In this document: in pieces, positions 51,247-59,330 of the stretch
How the letters are laid out: each line of letters begins with the position of its first letter
Numbering within the stretch: position 1 is the first letter of the stretch
Source: Actinospineispora acaciae DSM 45401
GTDB lineage: Bacteria > Actinomycetota > Actinomycetes > Mycobacteriales > Pseudonocardiaceae
Length of the DNA stretch: 64,000 nt
Direction of reading: 5' to 3'
Assembly (NCBI RefSeq): GCF_000620785.1
Contig: NZ_JIAI01000019.1
Coordinates: 1 to 64,000 of the forward strand
Position numbers and translations under genes: made by a program
Notes under the pieces: model-generated
Told to the model about the DNA's origin: nothing
What the model saw: the letters and a program-made list of their open reading frames with translations, nothing else
The model's database searches: none

Positions 51247-52878
51247 CTAGAGTGCCGGCTTTTCGCTGACGGTGCCGTCCTGGTTCATGCGGAGCAGCGG
51301 CGCATCTCGTGGAATGTTCGTGACCGGCATGGTCAGCGTGAACTCGTTGAGCCGCATGCTCCTGAACTCCCGGCGGCGGGACTCCGCCAGTCGCACATAG
51401 TCGTCGAATCCCTGGGCGGTTCCGATCCGGGCGGTGACCGAGGCGACGTAGTCCTGGATGTGCCCGGCGAACACGTCCCGCCACTCGGTGTCCGCCAGGC
51501 CCCAGTGCTCGGCGAACCGCGCCTCGGGGCTGTCGGGAGGCAGGCCGTCGGCGGCCCGGACTATCGCCTCGGCGATCTGTCGTGACACTCCCGCGCCGGC
51601 GGAGTCGAGGGTGGCGGCGGGCGGCACGTAGTCCAACAGCTTGGCGCGGGCGGCGCTGAAGACGGGGTTGGGGAAGTCCACCATCAGCACGCTGGCGGCA
51701 AACCGTGCGCTGATCATCTTCCTGCGCACCAGTTGGTTGACGACCTCGATGTCCTCGAACGCCGCTTCGGGCACGATGAAGGCGAAGAACGTGTCGCCGG
51801 GCTGACGGAACTCGGCTTCGACCAGCGCGAACTCGTAGCGGGCGAGGCTGTCGAGGTACAGCCGGCCCGGCGCGCTCGGAGGCGCGAAGCTGGCCGGAAT
51901 CCCGAGATCGTCGAGCAGGGAGTCGGCGTTGAGCCAGAATCCCAGCGGCAAGGTGAGCGGCTCGGCCGGGTTGTCGGCGACGGAACCGCTGGCGGTCGGG
52001 CTGGTCGCCAGGTTGACGGTGGTGTTCGTGCACAACTGTCGCAGCAGGCGATCCAGGTCGGCGATTCGTCCGTCCGGCGCCACCGCGCGCTTCAACCGCG
52101 CCGCCGTCCACCGGCGCACGCCCGCGCGGACCGTATGTTCGAGGTCCTCCGCGCCCGACAGCGACTGGTAGAGCGGGTTGCGCCGCAACGGGTCATCCGG
52201 GGCCAGTTGGATCGTGGCGTTCATCGACTGCCAATGCAGCCACGGCTGCTTGAGCTCCTTCATGACCAAGCTGCCGTTGACGTGGCTGTCGAAACATCCC
52301 CGACCCCGGGACTCGGGCGCCAATGCGCTGTAGGAGTTGCCCGCCCACACCCAGGAACGATCGAGACGCATGTAGTAGTTGAACTGCTCGCCCGTCGGGT
52401 CCCAGCCCATGACTTGCAGGAATGTGGCAGCCGGATCGCCGATGGCGCTCGCGCTGATGAGAATGTCGACGTTCCCGCCCTGGGCACGGGTGATCGCGAA
52501 ACGCAGGTCGCGCTCCAGCGAACCGCTCGCCTCCAATGGAATCTGGCCCGCTTCGCCGGCGAGAAACGAACGCTGCAACGGCAGCGACCCGGACCTGTCG
52601 AACTCGGCGAGCAGGTCGTGCACGGTGAGGGGAAATATGCCCTGGCGAAGCAGCAGCCCCATGGGGTCCCGGAGGCCGTCGAGCTGGGACGGAGGCATGA
52701 CCGTCGGCCGGCCGTCGACGCCCGTCACGAACCGGTAGACCGACGAGGGAGCGAGCTGGCCGTAGCCGTTCTCGGCCGCCACGACCCGCTCCAGCGTGCT
52801 CTCGGGCCAAGCGGTGGCCCGTCGCCGCGGTGCGCTCTGTGACCACTCGCTCACCGCGCACCCACTCCCCTCATCCAT
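51247..52878 (-). CDS. Large protein of unknown function with a degenerate heme-c-like motif
   Basis: A 543-residue protein, no signal peptide or clear membrane helix. RGCFDSHVNGSLVMKELKQPWLHW is notable: CFDSH has the spacing of a CxxCH heme site with Ser for the second Cys. Trp/Tyr-rich segments (FNYYMRLDRSWVWAGNSYSAL) precede it, and WGLADTEWRDVFAGHIQDYV is near the end. I cannot assign a function. It is first in a two-gene operon with the 361-residue protein. ATG 52878 or GTG 52854 are possible starts. Confidence 0.7.
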   Translation of the reverse strand: MDEGSGCAVSEWSQSAPRRRATAWPESTLERVVAAENGYGQLAPSSVYRFVTGVDGRPTVMPPSQLDGLRDPMGLLLRQGIFPLTVHDLLAEFDRSGSLPLQRSFLAGEAGQIPLEASGSLERDLRFAITRAQGGNVDILISASAIGDPAATFLQVMGWDPTGEQFNYYMRLDRSWVWAGNSYSALAPESRGRGCFDSHVNGSLVMKELKQPWLHWQSMNATIQLAPDDPLRRNPLYQSLSGAEDLEHTVRAGVRRWTAARLKRAVAPDGRIADLDRLLRQLCTNTTVNLATSPTASGSVADNPAEPLTLPLGFWLNADSLLDDLGIPASFAPPSAPGRLYLDSLARYEFALVEAEFRQPGDTFFAFIVPEAAFEDIEVVNQLVRRKMISARFAASVLMVDFPNPVFSAARAKLLDYVPPAATLDSAGAGVSRQIAEAIVRAADGLPPDSPEARFAEHWGLADTEWRDVFAGHIQDYVASVTARIGTAQGFDDYVRLAESRRREFRSMRLNEFTLTMPVTNIPRDAPLLRMNQDGTVSEKPAL

Positions 52879-52956
52879 CGCCGCCTGCGTGAGGGAGCCG
52901 AGGGACCACCGTCAGATACCGCCGCGCGCCCGATACCACTCGTCTGGAGCAACCGC

Positions 52957-53484
52957 GTGCAACCCGGGCCCGTTCGCGGGTGTTCGGTCGAGGTGACCGA
53001 TCCGTTCGCCGACGAGGTGTCCCGGGCCGAGCTGGCCGCCGTGCTCGAACTGACCGCCGCGCTGGCCGGGCTGGTCAACGTCGGTCATGGCCGTGATCCA
53101 GGCTCGCGGGCACGGGCGGCGGCCTTCACGGCGGCGTGGACCGGGCTCGGCGGCGAGATCGGGTCCGTGGTGAGCTGGCCGGCCGCCGCCGCGTCCTGGC
53201 TGCGGCCGGCGTCGCGGCTGGTGGCTGGCTCGCCGGACGCGTGGGTGGTCGCGGACGGCTCGGACGGCTGGCGGGGCGTCGGCCCGAGGTTGCTCGACAC
53301 CGGGCGTTGGCGCGCGGACCGCACCGTTGGGTTCGCCGGCCTCGGCGTGCCGGAGCTGCCGCTGCTCGCCGGGCGTGAGGTCACCGACGGGCTGCGCGGT
53401 GCGGGCGTCGACGGCCGGACCTGGTCGTTCGGGAACGGCCTGCTCCGGCTCGGTCAGCCGAGGGTCTCGAACGGCTCGGCGTAG
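52957..53484 (+). CDS. Hypothetical protein
   Basis: A 175-residue Ala/Gly/Arg/Trp-rich soluble protein that I do not recognise. VLELTAALAGLVNVGHGRDP forms a helix; GREVTDGLRGAGVDGRTWSFGNGLLRLG near the end looks like the conserved part. GTG 52957 has GGAG 7 nt upstream; GTG 52993 is an alternative. Its 3' end overlaps the convergent GNAT gene by 31 bp, which is unusually long here. Confidence 0.55.
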   Translation: MQPGPVRGCSVEVTDPFADEVSRAELAAVLELTAALAGLVNVGHGRDPGSRARAAAFTAAWTGLGGEIGSVVSWPAAAASWLRPASRLVAGSPDAWVVADGSDGWRGVGPRLLDTGRWRADRTVGFAGLGVPELPLLAGREVTDGLRGAGVDGRTWSFGNGLLRLGQPRVSNGSA

Positions 53485-53981
53485 CGGAACCGGCCGCGCG
53501 GGGCGGCCTCGGAGAGCCGGCGGGCCTGGAACGCGGCGCCCCATGCCGGGTCGGGGCTGGTCACGCCGAGCTCGGCGGCCGGGACGAAACCGAACCGGGG
53601 GTAGTACTCGGGGTGCCCGAGCAGCGCGATGAGCGTCTCGTCCAGGGCCTCGGCGGCGGCGATCACGGCGTGCATGAGCGCGCCGCCGACCCCGCGCTTC
53701 TGGTGCTCGGGCAGCACGCCGAGCGGGCCGAGCCCGAGCGCGGGCGCCTGCTCGACGCTGCCGCGAGTCGCGATCACGTGGCCGACCACCGCGCCGTCGA
53801 TCACGGCGACCAGCGAGAGGCGGGGCAGGAACCACGGCCCGTCGCGCAGCCGCTCGGTCAGCCCGGCCTCGACGCGACCGCCGTCCGAGCCGGGACTGGC
53901 CGCGAACGCGGCGAGGTGCACGGCGTGCACGGCGGGGTGGTCGGTGGCGTGTTCGCGGCGGATGAGCATGGGATAGATCAT
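53454..53981 (-). CDS. GNAT-family N-acetyltransferase, YhbS-like
   Basis: A 175-residue acetyltransferase. The acetyl-CoA-binding motif is LGVLPEHQKRGVGGALMHAVI (about residue 90), followed by ALLGHPEYYPRFGFVPA, the YhbS/predicted acetyltransferase pattern. Substrate unknown. ATG 53981 is used; a second ATG lies four codons in. Confidence 0.88.
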   Translation of the reverse strand: MIYPMLIRREHATDHPAVHAVHLAAFAASPGSDGGRVEAGLTERLRDGPWFLPRLSLVAVIDGAVVGHVIATRGSVEQAPALGLGPLGVLPEHQKRGVGGALMHAVIAAAEALDETLIALLGHPEYYPRFGFVPAAELGVTSPDPAWGAAFQARRLSEAAPRGRFRYAEPFETLG

Positions 53982-54008
53982 GCCGACGGCGTCCAGCGGG
54001 TTAGGACG

Positions 54009-54512
54009 TCACGCCGAGCCGAACGCCAGCTCCAGCGTCGGCTCGCGGTCGCGGGCCTCCAGCTCCAGCAGCCGTCGCTTCGCGTCCAGCCCGCCGGCGT
54101 AGCCGACCAGCTTGCCGCCGGCGCCCACCACCCGGTGGCACGGCACCACGATCAGCACCGGGTTGCCGGCCATCGCCGCGCCGACCTGCCTGGGCCCGTC
54201 CTCCACCAGCCCGAGCGCGGACGCGAGCCGGCCGTACGTGACCGTCTCCCCGTAGCCGACCTCGCTCAGTCCGTCCAGGATCCGGCGCCGGGCCTCGGGC
54301 ACCTTGCCCAGGTCCACCGGGACCGTGAACTCGCGGAGCCGGCCGGCGAAGTACTCGTCCAGCTCGCGGCGGGCCAGGTCCATCCAGCCGCGCGCGGCCT
54401 CGGGCATCGGGTCGGTGGCCGCCTCACCGGCGGCGCGGAACGTGCAGCGGGTGAGCCCGTGCTCGGAGGCGGCCAGAGTCAGGGTTCCGAGCGGAGTTTC
54501 GTGCGTGTTCAT
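54009..54512 (-). CDS. ogt: Methylated-DNA-protein cysteine methyltransferase
   Basis: A 167-residue suicide repair protein that removes methyl groups from O6-methylguanine. The acceptor Cys is in VLIVVPCHRVVGAGGKLVGYAGG, and the helix-turn-helix with the Arg finger precedes it (GETVTYGRLASALG ... GAAMAGNP). It has no Ada domain. It is divergent from the lysR gene with 60 bp between. Confidence 0.95.
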   Translation of the reverse strand: MNTHETPLGTLTLAASEHGLTRCTFRAAGEAATDPMPEAARGWMDLARRELDEYFAGRLREFTVPVDLGKVPEARRRILDGLSEVGYGETVTYGRLASALGLVEDGPRQVGAAMAGNPVLIVVPCHRVVGAGGKLVGYAGGLDAKRRLLELEARDREPTLELAFGSA

Positions 54513-54572
54513 GTGTGAGAGAACCCCGGAACCTGGCCTGCCGTTGCACGCGCCGGGGGTTTGGATGGTGCG

Positions 54573-55508
54573 GTGATCGAGGAGTTGAGCCTGCGCCAGC
54601 TTTCGTACTTCGTCGCCGCGGCCGAGGCGGGCACGATGACCGCGGCGGGTGCCGAGCTGCACGTGTCGCAGTCGGCGGTGTCGCTGGGGGTGTCCGAGCT
54701 GGAGCGCCAGCTCGGGGTGCGGCTGGTGCTGCGCCGGCGGGCGCACGGGCTGACCCTCACGGCGGCGGGGCGCGAGCTGATCGGGCCGGCGCGGGCGCTG
54801 CTGCGGCTGGCCGAGGAGTTGCGCGCCGGGGCCGGCGAGCTGGGCAGCGCGCTGCGCGGGCGGCTGGTGGTGGGCTGTTTCCAGACCATCGGGCCGTTCG
54901 TGATGCCGGCCCTGCTGGACAGCTTCCGCGCCGCGCACCCGGCCGTCGAGCTGGACTTCGTGGAGGGCTCGCTGGTCGACCTCCAGGAGATGCTGCTGGA
55001 CGGGCAGTGCGAGGTGGCGCTGCTCTACGACCTGGACCTCGGCCCCGCCGTGCACCGCGAGACCGTCTACCCGACCACGCCGCACGTGCTGCTCGCGCCG
55101 TCGCACCCGCTCGCCGCGCTGACCGAGATCCGGCTCGCCGACCTCGCCGGCCACGACATGATCATGCTCAACTTCCCGCCCAGCGAGCACTACTTCGCCT
55201 CGCTGCTGGCCGCCGCCGGGGTGACGCCGAGGGTGCGGCACCGCACCGTCAACTTCGAGATGGTCAGGTCGCTGGTGGCCAGGGGGCACGGCTACTCGAT
55301 GCTCATCCAGCGGCCGGCCGTGGAGGTCAGCTACGAGGGCCGGCCGCTGGTCAGCCGGCCGATCGCGGATCCTCTCGACCCGATGGAGGTGGTGCTGGCG
55401 TGGCCGTCCACCGCGCCGCCCACCCGCCGCGCGCGGGCCTTCGCCGACCACTGCCACCGGGTGCTGGGCGAGCGCGCAGCGGCTGACAAATACCCCGACT
55501 CACCCTGA
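54573..55508 (+). CDS. LysR-family transcriptional regulator
   Basis: A 311-residue regulator. The helix-turn-helix covers about residues 5-60 (LRQLSYFVAAAEAGTMTAAG, SQSAVSLGVSELERQLGVRLV). The periplasmic-binding-like effector domain (about 90-300) is complete. GTG 54573 is the start. The last eight residues (ADKYPDSP) and the stop are encoded by a dispersed repeat, so the natural end may have been shorter. Targets unknown; the next gene is a P450 on the same strand. Confidence 0.9.
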   Translation: MIEELSLRQLSYFVAAAEAGTMTAAGAELHVSQSAVSLGVSELERQLGVRLVLRRRAHGLTLTAAGRELIGPARALLRLAEELRAGAGELGSALRGRLVVGCFQTIGPFVMPALLDSFRAAHPAVELDFVEGSLVDLQEMLLDGQCEVALLYDLDLGPAVHRETVYPTTPHVLLAPSHPLAALTEIRLADLAGHDMIMLNFPPSEHYFASLLAAAGVTPRVRHRTVNFEMVRSLVARGHGYSMLIQRPAVEVSYEGRPLVSRPIADPLDPMEVVLAWPSTAPPTRRARAFADHCHRVLGERAAADKYPDSP

Positions 55509-55528
55509 CAAATATCCCGACTCGCGGG
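55483..55528 (+). repeat. Dispersed 22-nt-unit dimer element, copy 4
   Basis: Unit 1 (55483-55504) begins CTGACAAATA and ends CCCGACTCACC; unit 2 (55505-55528) begins CTGACAAATA and ends CCCGACTCGCGGG. It is the same dimer as at 39931-39976 with few changes, and overlaps the lysR 3' end, giving its stop codon. Confidence 0.88.
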
Positions 55529-55607
55529 CGGTTTATGAGCGTTCCTTCTTATGTTGCGGAGTGATGCGCGTTTTACGGGGGTGGGGGCGGTGGGTGATGC
55601 TCGGGCT

Positions 55608-56828
55608 ATGGCAGTGGGGTTTGACCCGTTTGAGCAGGAGTACCTGGCGGATCCGTATCGGAGGTTCGGTGGGTTGCCGGCGGTGTTCTACGAGCCTGCG
55701 CTGGACATGTGGGTGTTGAGCCGGTACGCGGACATCGAGGCGGTGTTCCGGGATCCGGCGACGTTCTCGGCGGCGATCGCGCAGGACCCGATGTTCCCGC
55801 TCGCCGAGGCGGCGCGGGAGGTGCTGCGCGCCGGCGGGTTCGCGCCCGCGAAGACGATGTCCAACTGCGACCCGCCCGAGCACGCCCGGATCCGCCGGCA
55901 CAACCTGCGGGCGTTCTCCGCGCGCCGGATCGCGGGGCTGGAGCCGATGGTCAGGGCGCGCGCCGGCGAGCTGATCGACGCCATGCTGGCCAAGCCGCGC
56001 GCGGACGCGGTGGCCGACCTCACCTTCCCGCTCCCGGCGTACATGATCTTCACGTTGATCGGCTTCCCGCCGGAGGACACCGAGACGCTCAAGAGCTGGG
56101 GCGTGGACCGGCTGGCGTTCTCCTGGGGGCGGCCGAGCGTCGACGAGCAGGTCGCCATCGCGGAGGGGATGGTCAGGTACTGGGAGTACTGCCGGCGGTT
56201 CGTGCGGCGGCGGATGGACGAACCGGCCGACGACTTCACCAGCGACCACCTGGCGGTGCACCGGGCGGACCCGGAGGCGCTGACCGTGGACGAGATCGTG
56301 AGCGTGGTGTACGGGCTGAGCTTCGCCGGCCACGAGACGACCGCCAACCTGGGCGCGAACGCGATCCGCCGGTTGCTGGAGCACCCCGAGCAGTGGCGCG
56401 CGCTGTGCGCCGACCCGGGCCTGATCCCGAACGCGGTGGAGGAGGTGCTGCGCTACGACAACAGCGTGATCGCCTGGCGGCGGGTCACCACCCGGCCGGT
56501 GACGGTGGCCGGTGTGGACGTCCCGGCCGGGGCGAAGCTGCTGTTGTTGCTGGCCAGCGCGGACCACGACCCGGAGCGGTTCGACCAGCCCGGGCGGTTC
56601 GACGTGCGCAGGGCGGACGCGGCGCGCCACCTCGGCTTCGGCAAGGGCATCCACTTCTGCCTGGGCGCGCCGTTGGCCCGGATGGAGGTGCGGGTGGTGC
56701 TGGAGGAGCTCACCAGGCGGGCGCCGGACCTGGAGCTGGTGCCCGGCCAGCGGTGGGACTTCCCGGCCAACGTCTCGTTCCGGGGCCCTCGCGAGCTGTG
56801 GGTCCGCCTGAGAGACTCGGAGCCATGA
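55608..56828 (+). CDS. Cytochrome P450
   Basis: A 406-residue soluble heme monooxygenase of the bacterial class. I-helix AGHETTANLG (oxygen activation), K-helix ExxR in AVEEVLRY, and the heme-ligand loop FGKGIHFCLGAPLARME are intact. It needs ferredoxin and reductase partners, which are not adjacent. ATG 55608 gives the typical start (FDPFEQEYLADPYRRF). Its stop overlaps the next start (ATGA), so it is coupled to the scramblase-like protein. Substrate unknown. Confidence 0.95.
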   Translation: MAVGFDPFEQEYLADPYRRFGGLPAVFYEPALDMWVLSRYADIEAVFRDPATFSAAIAQDPMFPLAEAAREVLRAGGFAPAKTMSNCDPPEHARIRRHNLRAFSARRIAGLEPMVRARAGELIDAMLAKPRADAVADLTFPLPAYMIFTLIGFPPEDTETLKSWGVDRLAFSWGRPSVDEQVAIAEGMVRYWEYCRRFVRRRMDEPADDFTSDHLAVHRADPEALTVDEIVSVVYGLSFAGHETTANLGANAIRRLLEHPEQWRALCADPGLIPNAVEEVLRYDNSVIAWRRVTTRPVTVAGVDVPAGAKLLLLLASADHDPERFDQPGRFDVRRADAARHLGFGKGIHFCLGAPLARMEVRVVLEELTRRAPDLELVPGQRWDFPANVSFRGPRELWVRLRDSEP

Positions 56829-57424
56829 CAGCGCCGATGCACGTGCCGCGCTTCTTCGTCACCCAGAAGATCACCCTGATGGTCAACCGCTACCAGGTGT
56901 TCGGCGCCAACCCGGACGGCAGCGAGGGGCCGCTGCTGGCGTTCGCCCAGCAGAAGCGGATGGCGTTCAAGGAGCAGGTGACGTTCTACTCCGACGAGTC
57001 GAAGTCCCGCGCGGTGTTCTCGTTCAAGGCCCGGCAGCGGCTGGACGTGCACGCCGAGCACGACGTGTACGACGAGTCCGGCGCGCCGCTGGGCTATTTC
57101 CGCAAGGACTTCGGCGCCAGCCTGCTCCGCTCCACCTGGCACCTGTCCGGACCCGGCGGCCTGGATGCCGTCGGCCAGGAGCGCCGGCTCGGGATCGCGA
57201 TCCTGCGCCGGGTGTGGGACTTCATCCCGTACCTCGGTGACGTCTGGGTGCCGTTCGTGTTCCACTTCGACTTCACCGACAAGGCCACCGGGCGGCCGGT
57301 GCTCACCAGCGAGCGCCGCAAGTCGATCAGGGACCGGTACACGGTGACGGTCTCGGACCCTCGGCTTGACTTCCGGCTGGCCGCGGCGATGGCGGTGGCG
57401 CTGGACGCGCTGCAGTCGCGCTGA
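56825..57424 (+). CDS. LURP1/phospholipid scramblase-like (tubby-fold) protein
   Basis: A 199-residue single-domain protein with a twelve-strand barrel pattern: FFVTQKITLMVNRYQVFGAN, AVFSFKARQRLDVHAEHDVYD, GYFRKDFGASLLRSTWHL. It matches the LURP-one/scramblase-like family found in actinobacteria. A role in membrane lipids is only a suggestion from fold. It is coupled to the P450 gene by ATGA and its stop lies 4 bp from that of the convergent DUF7715 gene. Confidence 0.8.
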   Translation: MTAPMHVPRFFVTQKITLMVNRYQVFGANPDGSEGPLLAFAQQKRMAFKEQVTFYSDESKSRAVFSFKARQRLDVHAEHDVYDESGAPLGYFRKDFGASLLRSTWHLSGPGGLDAVGQERRLGIAILRRVWDFIPYLGDVWVPFVFHFDFTDKATGRPVLTSERRKSIRDRYTVTVSDPRLDFRLAAAMAVALDALQSR

Positions 57425-57427
57425 GGC

Positions 57428-57847
57428 TCAGTCGTCCTCCAGGGCCACCTGCAGCCACCTGATGCGCGGCGGGTAGCGGACCACTACGTCCCACCCCTGG
57501 CGCTCCACCACCGTGCCGGGGCTCCAGTCCTCCACCATCTCGATCATTCCGTCCGCCTCGACGGTGGCCGAGGCGGTGGGCTTGTACTGCGCCTCGAAGC
57601 TGGACCGGTGGGCCTCGATGTACTCCTCCCTGGTCAGCGGCACCTCGGCGACGACCGCGGTGGTGGTGCCCTCGTGGGAGTTCAGCCCGTAGAAGGCGCG
57701 GCCGCAGCCGCACTCGCTTTCCACATCCACCTCGGCGTCGTCGCAGATCGCACCCAGGCAGACCAGCTCGCCCTCGATGCACCAGTTGAAGTCGTTCAAC
57801 CTCCGGCCCTGGGACCGACCGGTGGCCACCAATGTCTTGATCATCAC
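57428..57847 (-). CDS. DUF7715-like conserved protein
   Basis: A 139-residue acidic protein. The conserved start MIKTLVATGRSQGRRLNDF and the Cys cluster in CIEGELVCLGAICDD ... ESECGCGRAFYGLNSHEGTTTA, then VPLTREEYIEAHRSS, match an actinobacterial family that I believe is DUF7715. The Cys/His residues may bind metal. Function unknown. ATG 57847 or 57844. Confidence 0.72.
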   Translation of the reverse strand: MMIKTLVATGRSQGRRLNDFNWCIEGELVCLGAICDDAEVDVESECGCGRAFYGLNSHEGTTTAVVAEVPLTREEYIEAHRSSFEAQYKPTASATVEADGMIEMVEDWSPGTVVERQGWDVVVRYPPRIRWLQVALEDD

Positions 57848-57945
57848 AGGTTCCCCCTTTCGGGCACAGTGCTACCAGCGGGGGCCGACAGTTCCGGGGT
57901 AACCGCCTTGACCTGCAGCGTGGTCGAGGTTGCAGGGTATGAGGT

Positions 57946-59292
57946 ATGACCATGCGCGGCGAGCTGTTCGGCCCTCGGCGAAGAGCCACCACGGTCGGCG
58001 TGCTGCTGCTGATCCTGATGGTGGCCTTCGAGGCGATGGGCGTGGGCACGGCGATGCCCGCGCTGGTCGCGGAGCTGGGCACGGTGTCGCTGTACGCGCT
58101 GCCGTTCGTGGCGTTCATGGCGGCGGCGGTGTTCGGCACCGTGGTCGGCGGCCGGTGGTGCGACCTGTCCGGGCCGAGGGTGCCGCTGGTGCTGGCGCCG
58201 GTGCTGTTCGGCGCCGGGCTGGTGACGGCGGGGACCGCGGGCTCGATGGCGCAGTTGCTGGTGGGGCGGGTGCTGCAGGGGCTCGGCGCGGGCAGCGTCA
58301 CGGTGGCGATCTACGTGCTGATCGCGCTGCTCTACCCGGAGCGGATCCGGCCGGCGATGTTCGGCTCGATGTCCTCGGCGTGGGTGCTGCCGTCGCTGGT
58401 CGGGCCGCCGGTGGCCGGCCTGGTGACCGAGCGGCTGTCCTGGCGGTGGGTGTTCTTCGGGCTGGTCCCGGTGGTGGTGCTGGCGCTCGCGCTGGTGGTT
58501 CCGGCCGTGCGCCGGCTCGATGGGCCGGATCCTTCCCGGGAGCGGGCGCCGAGGCGGCGCGGGCTGGTGCTGGCGGCGTTCGGCGCGGCGGCCGGGGTGT
58601 CCGGGATCAGCGCCGCGTCCGAACGGATCGGGGTGGGCGGGGCGCTGATCGCCGTCGGGGCGCTGGTGGTGCTGGTGCCCTCGATCCGCCGGCTGCTGCC
58701 CGCCGGGGTGTTCCGGGCGCGGCGCGGGGTGCCCACCGTGGTGGCCGCGCGCGGGCTGTGCGCCGCGCTGTTCTTCACCAGCAACTCCTACATCCCGCTG
58801 GCGCTGACCAGCACGCACCGCTGGTCGTTGGCCGCCGCCGGGATCCCGCTGGTGGTCGGCTCGCTGGGCTGGTCGGCGGCGTCCATCTGGCAGGGGCGCC
58901 ATCCCGACCTGCCCAGGGCACGGCTGCTGCGGATCGGGTTCTGCCTGCTGGCCGCGGGGGCGGGCGCGTTGCTGCTGGTGGCGCCGAGCTGGGGGGTGGC
59001 GTGGCTGGCGGTGCCGGTGTGGGCGATGGCCGGGCTGGGCATGGGGCTGTGCTTCCCGTCCGTGGCGTTCCTGCTGCTGCGGTTGTCCGACCCCGCCGAG
59101 GTCGGCTTCCACACCTCGGCCGCGCAGATGTCCGACCAGCTCGGCTCCGCGACCATGATCGCCGTGGGTGGTGGGTTGCTGGCGGTGCTCGGGACGCCGT
59201 CGGTCGCGCTGCCGGTCTTGTACGCGGTGCTGGCCGGGCTGGGCGTGGTGGGAGCCCTGATCGCCGGGAGGACGACCGTCGCCTCGGGATGA
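57946..59292 (+). CDS. MFS transporter (DHA2-like, drug efflux type)
   Basis: A 448-residue membrane protein with about 12-14 helices. Helix 1 VLLLILMVAFEAMGVGTAMPAL, the motif-A loop GGRWCDLSGPRVPL, and LLVGRVLQGLGAGSVTVAIYVL with the helix-4 Arg fit proton-driven antiporters of the DHA group. Substrate unknown. ATG 57946; a downstream hairpin (CCCCT/AGGGG, 59305-59320) precedes the next gene. Confidence 0.9.
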   Translation: MTMRGELFGPRRRATTVGVLLLILMVAFEAMGVGTAMPALVAELGTVSLYALPFVAFMAAAVFGTVVGGRWCDLSGPRVPLVLAPVLFGAGLVTAGTAGSMAQLLVGRVLQGLGAGSVTVAIYVLIALLYPERIRPAMFGSMSSAWVLPSLVGPPVAGLVTERLSWRWVFFGLVPVVVLALALVVPAVRRLDGPDPSRERAPRRRGLVLAAFGAAAGVSGISAASERIGVGGALIAVGALVVLVPSIRRLLPAGVFRARRGVPTVVAARGLCAALFFTSNSYIPLALTSTHRWSLAAAGIPLVVGSLGWSAASIWQGRHPDLPRARLLRIGFCLLAAGAGALLLVAPSWGVAWLAVPVWAMAGLGMGLCFPSVAFLLLRLSDPAEVGFHTSAAQMSDQLGSATMIAVGGGLLAVLGTPSVALPVLYAVLAGLGVVGALIAGRTTVASG

Positions 59293-59330
59293 GGTGGGAT
59301 GATGCTCCCCCTTTCGAGAGGGGACAGGTC

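Noticed and set aside
49998..53000. Integrated island with an attachment site at tRNA-Ser
   Set aside because: No second copy of the tRNA 3' end and no integrase gene was found between the tRNA and the following genes, so integration at this tRNA cannot be supported.
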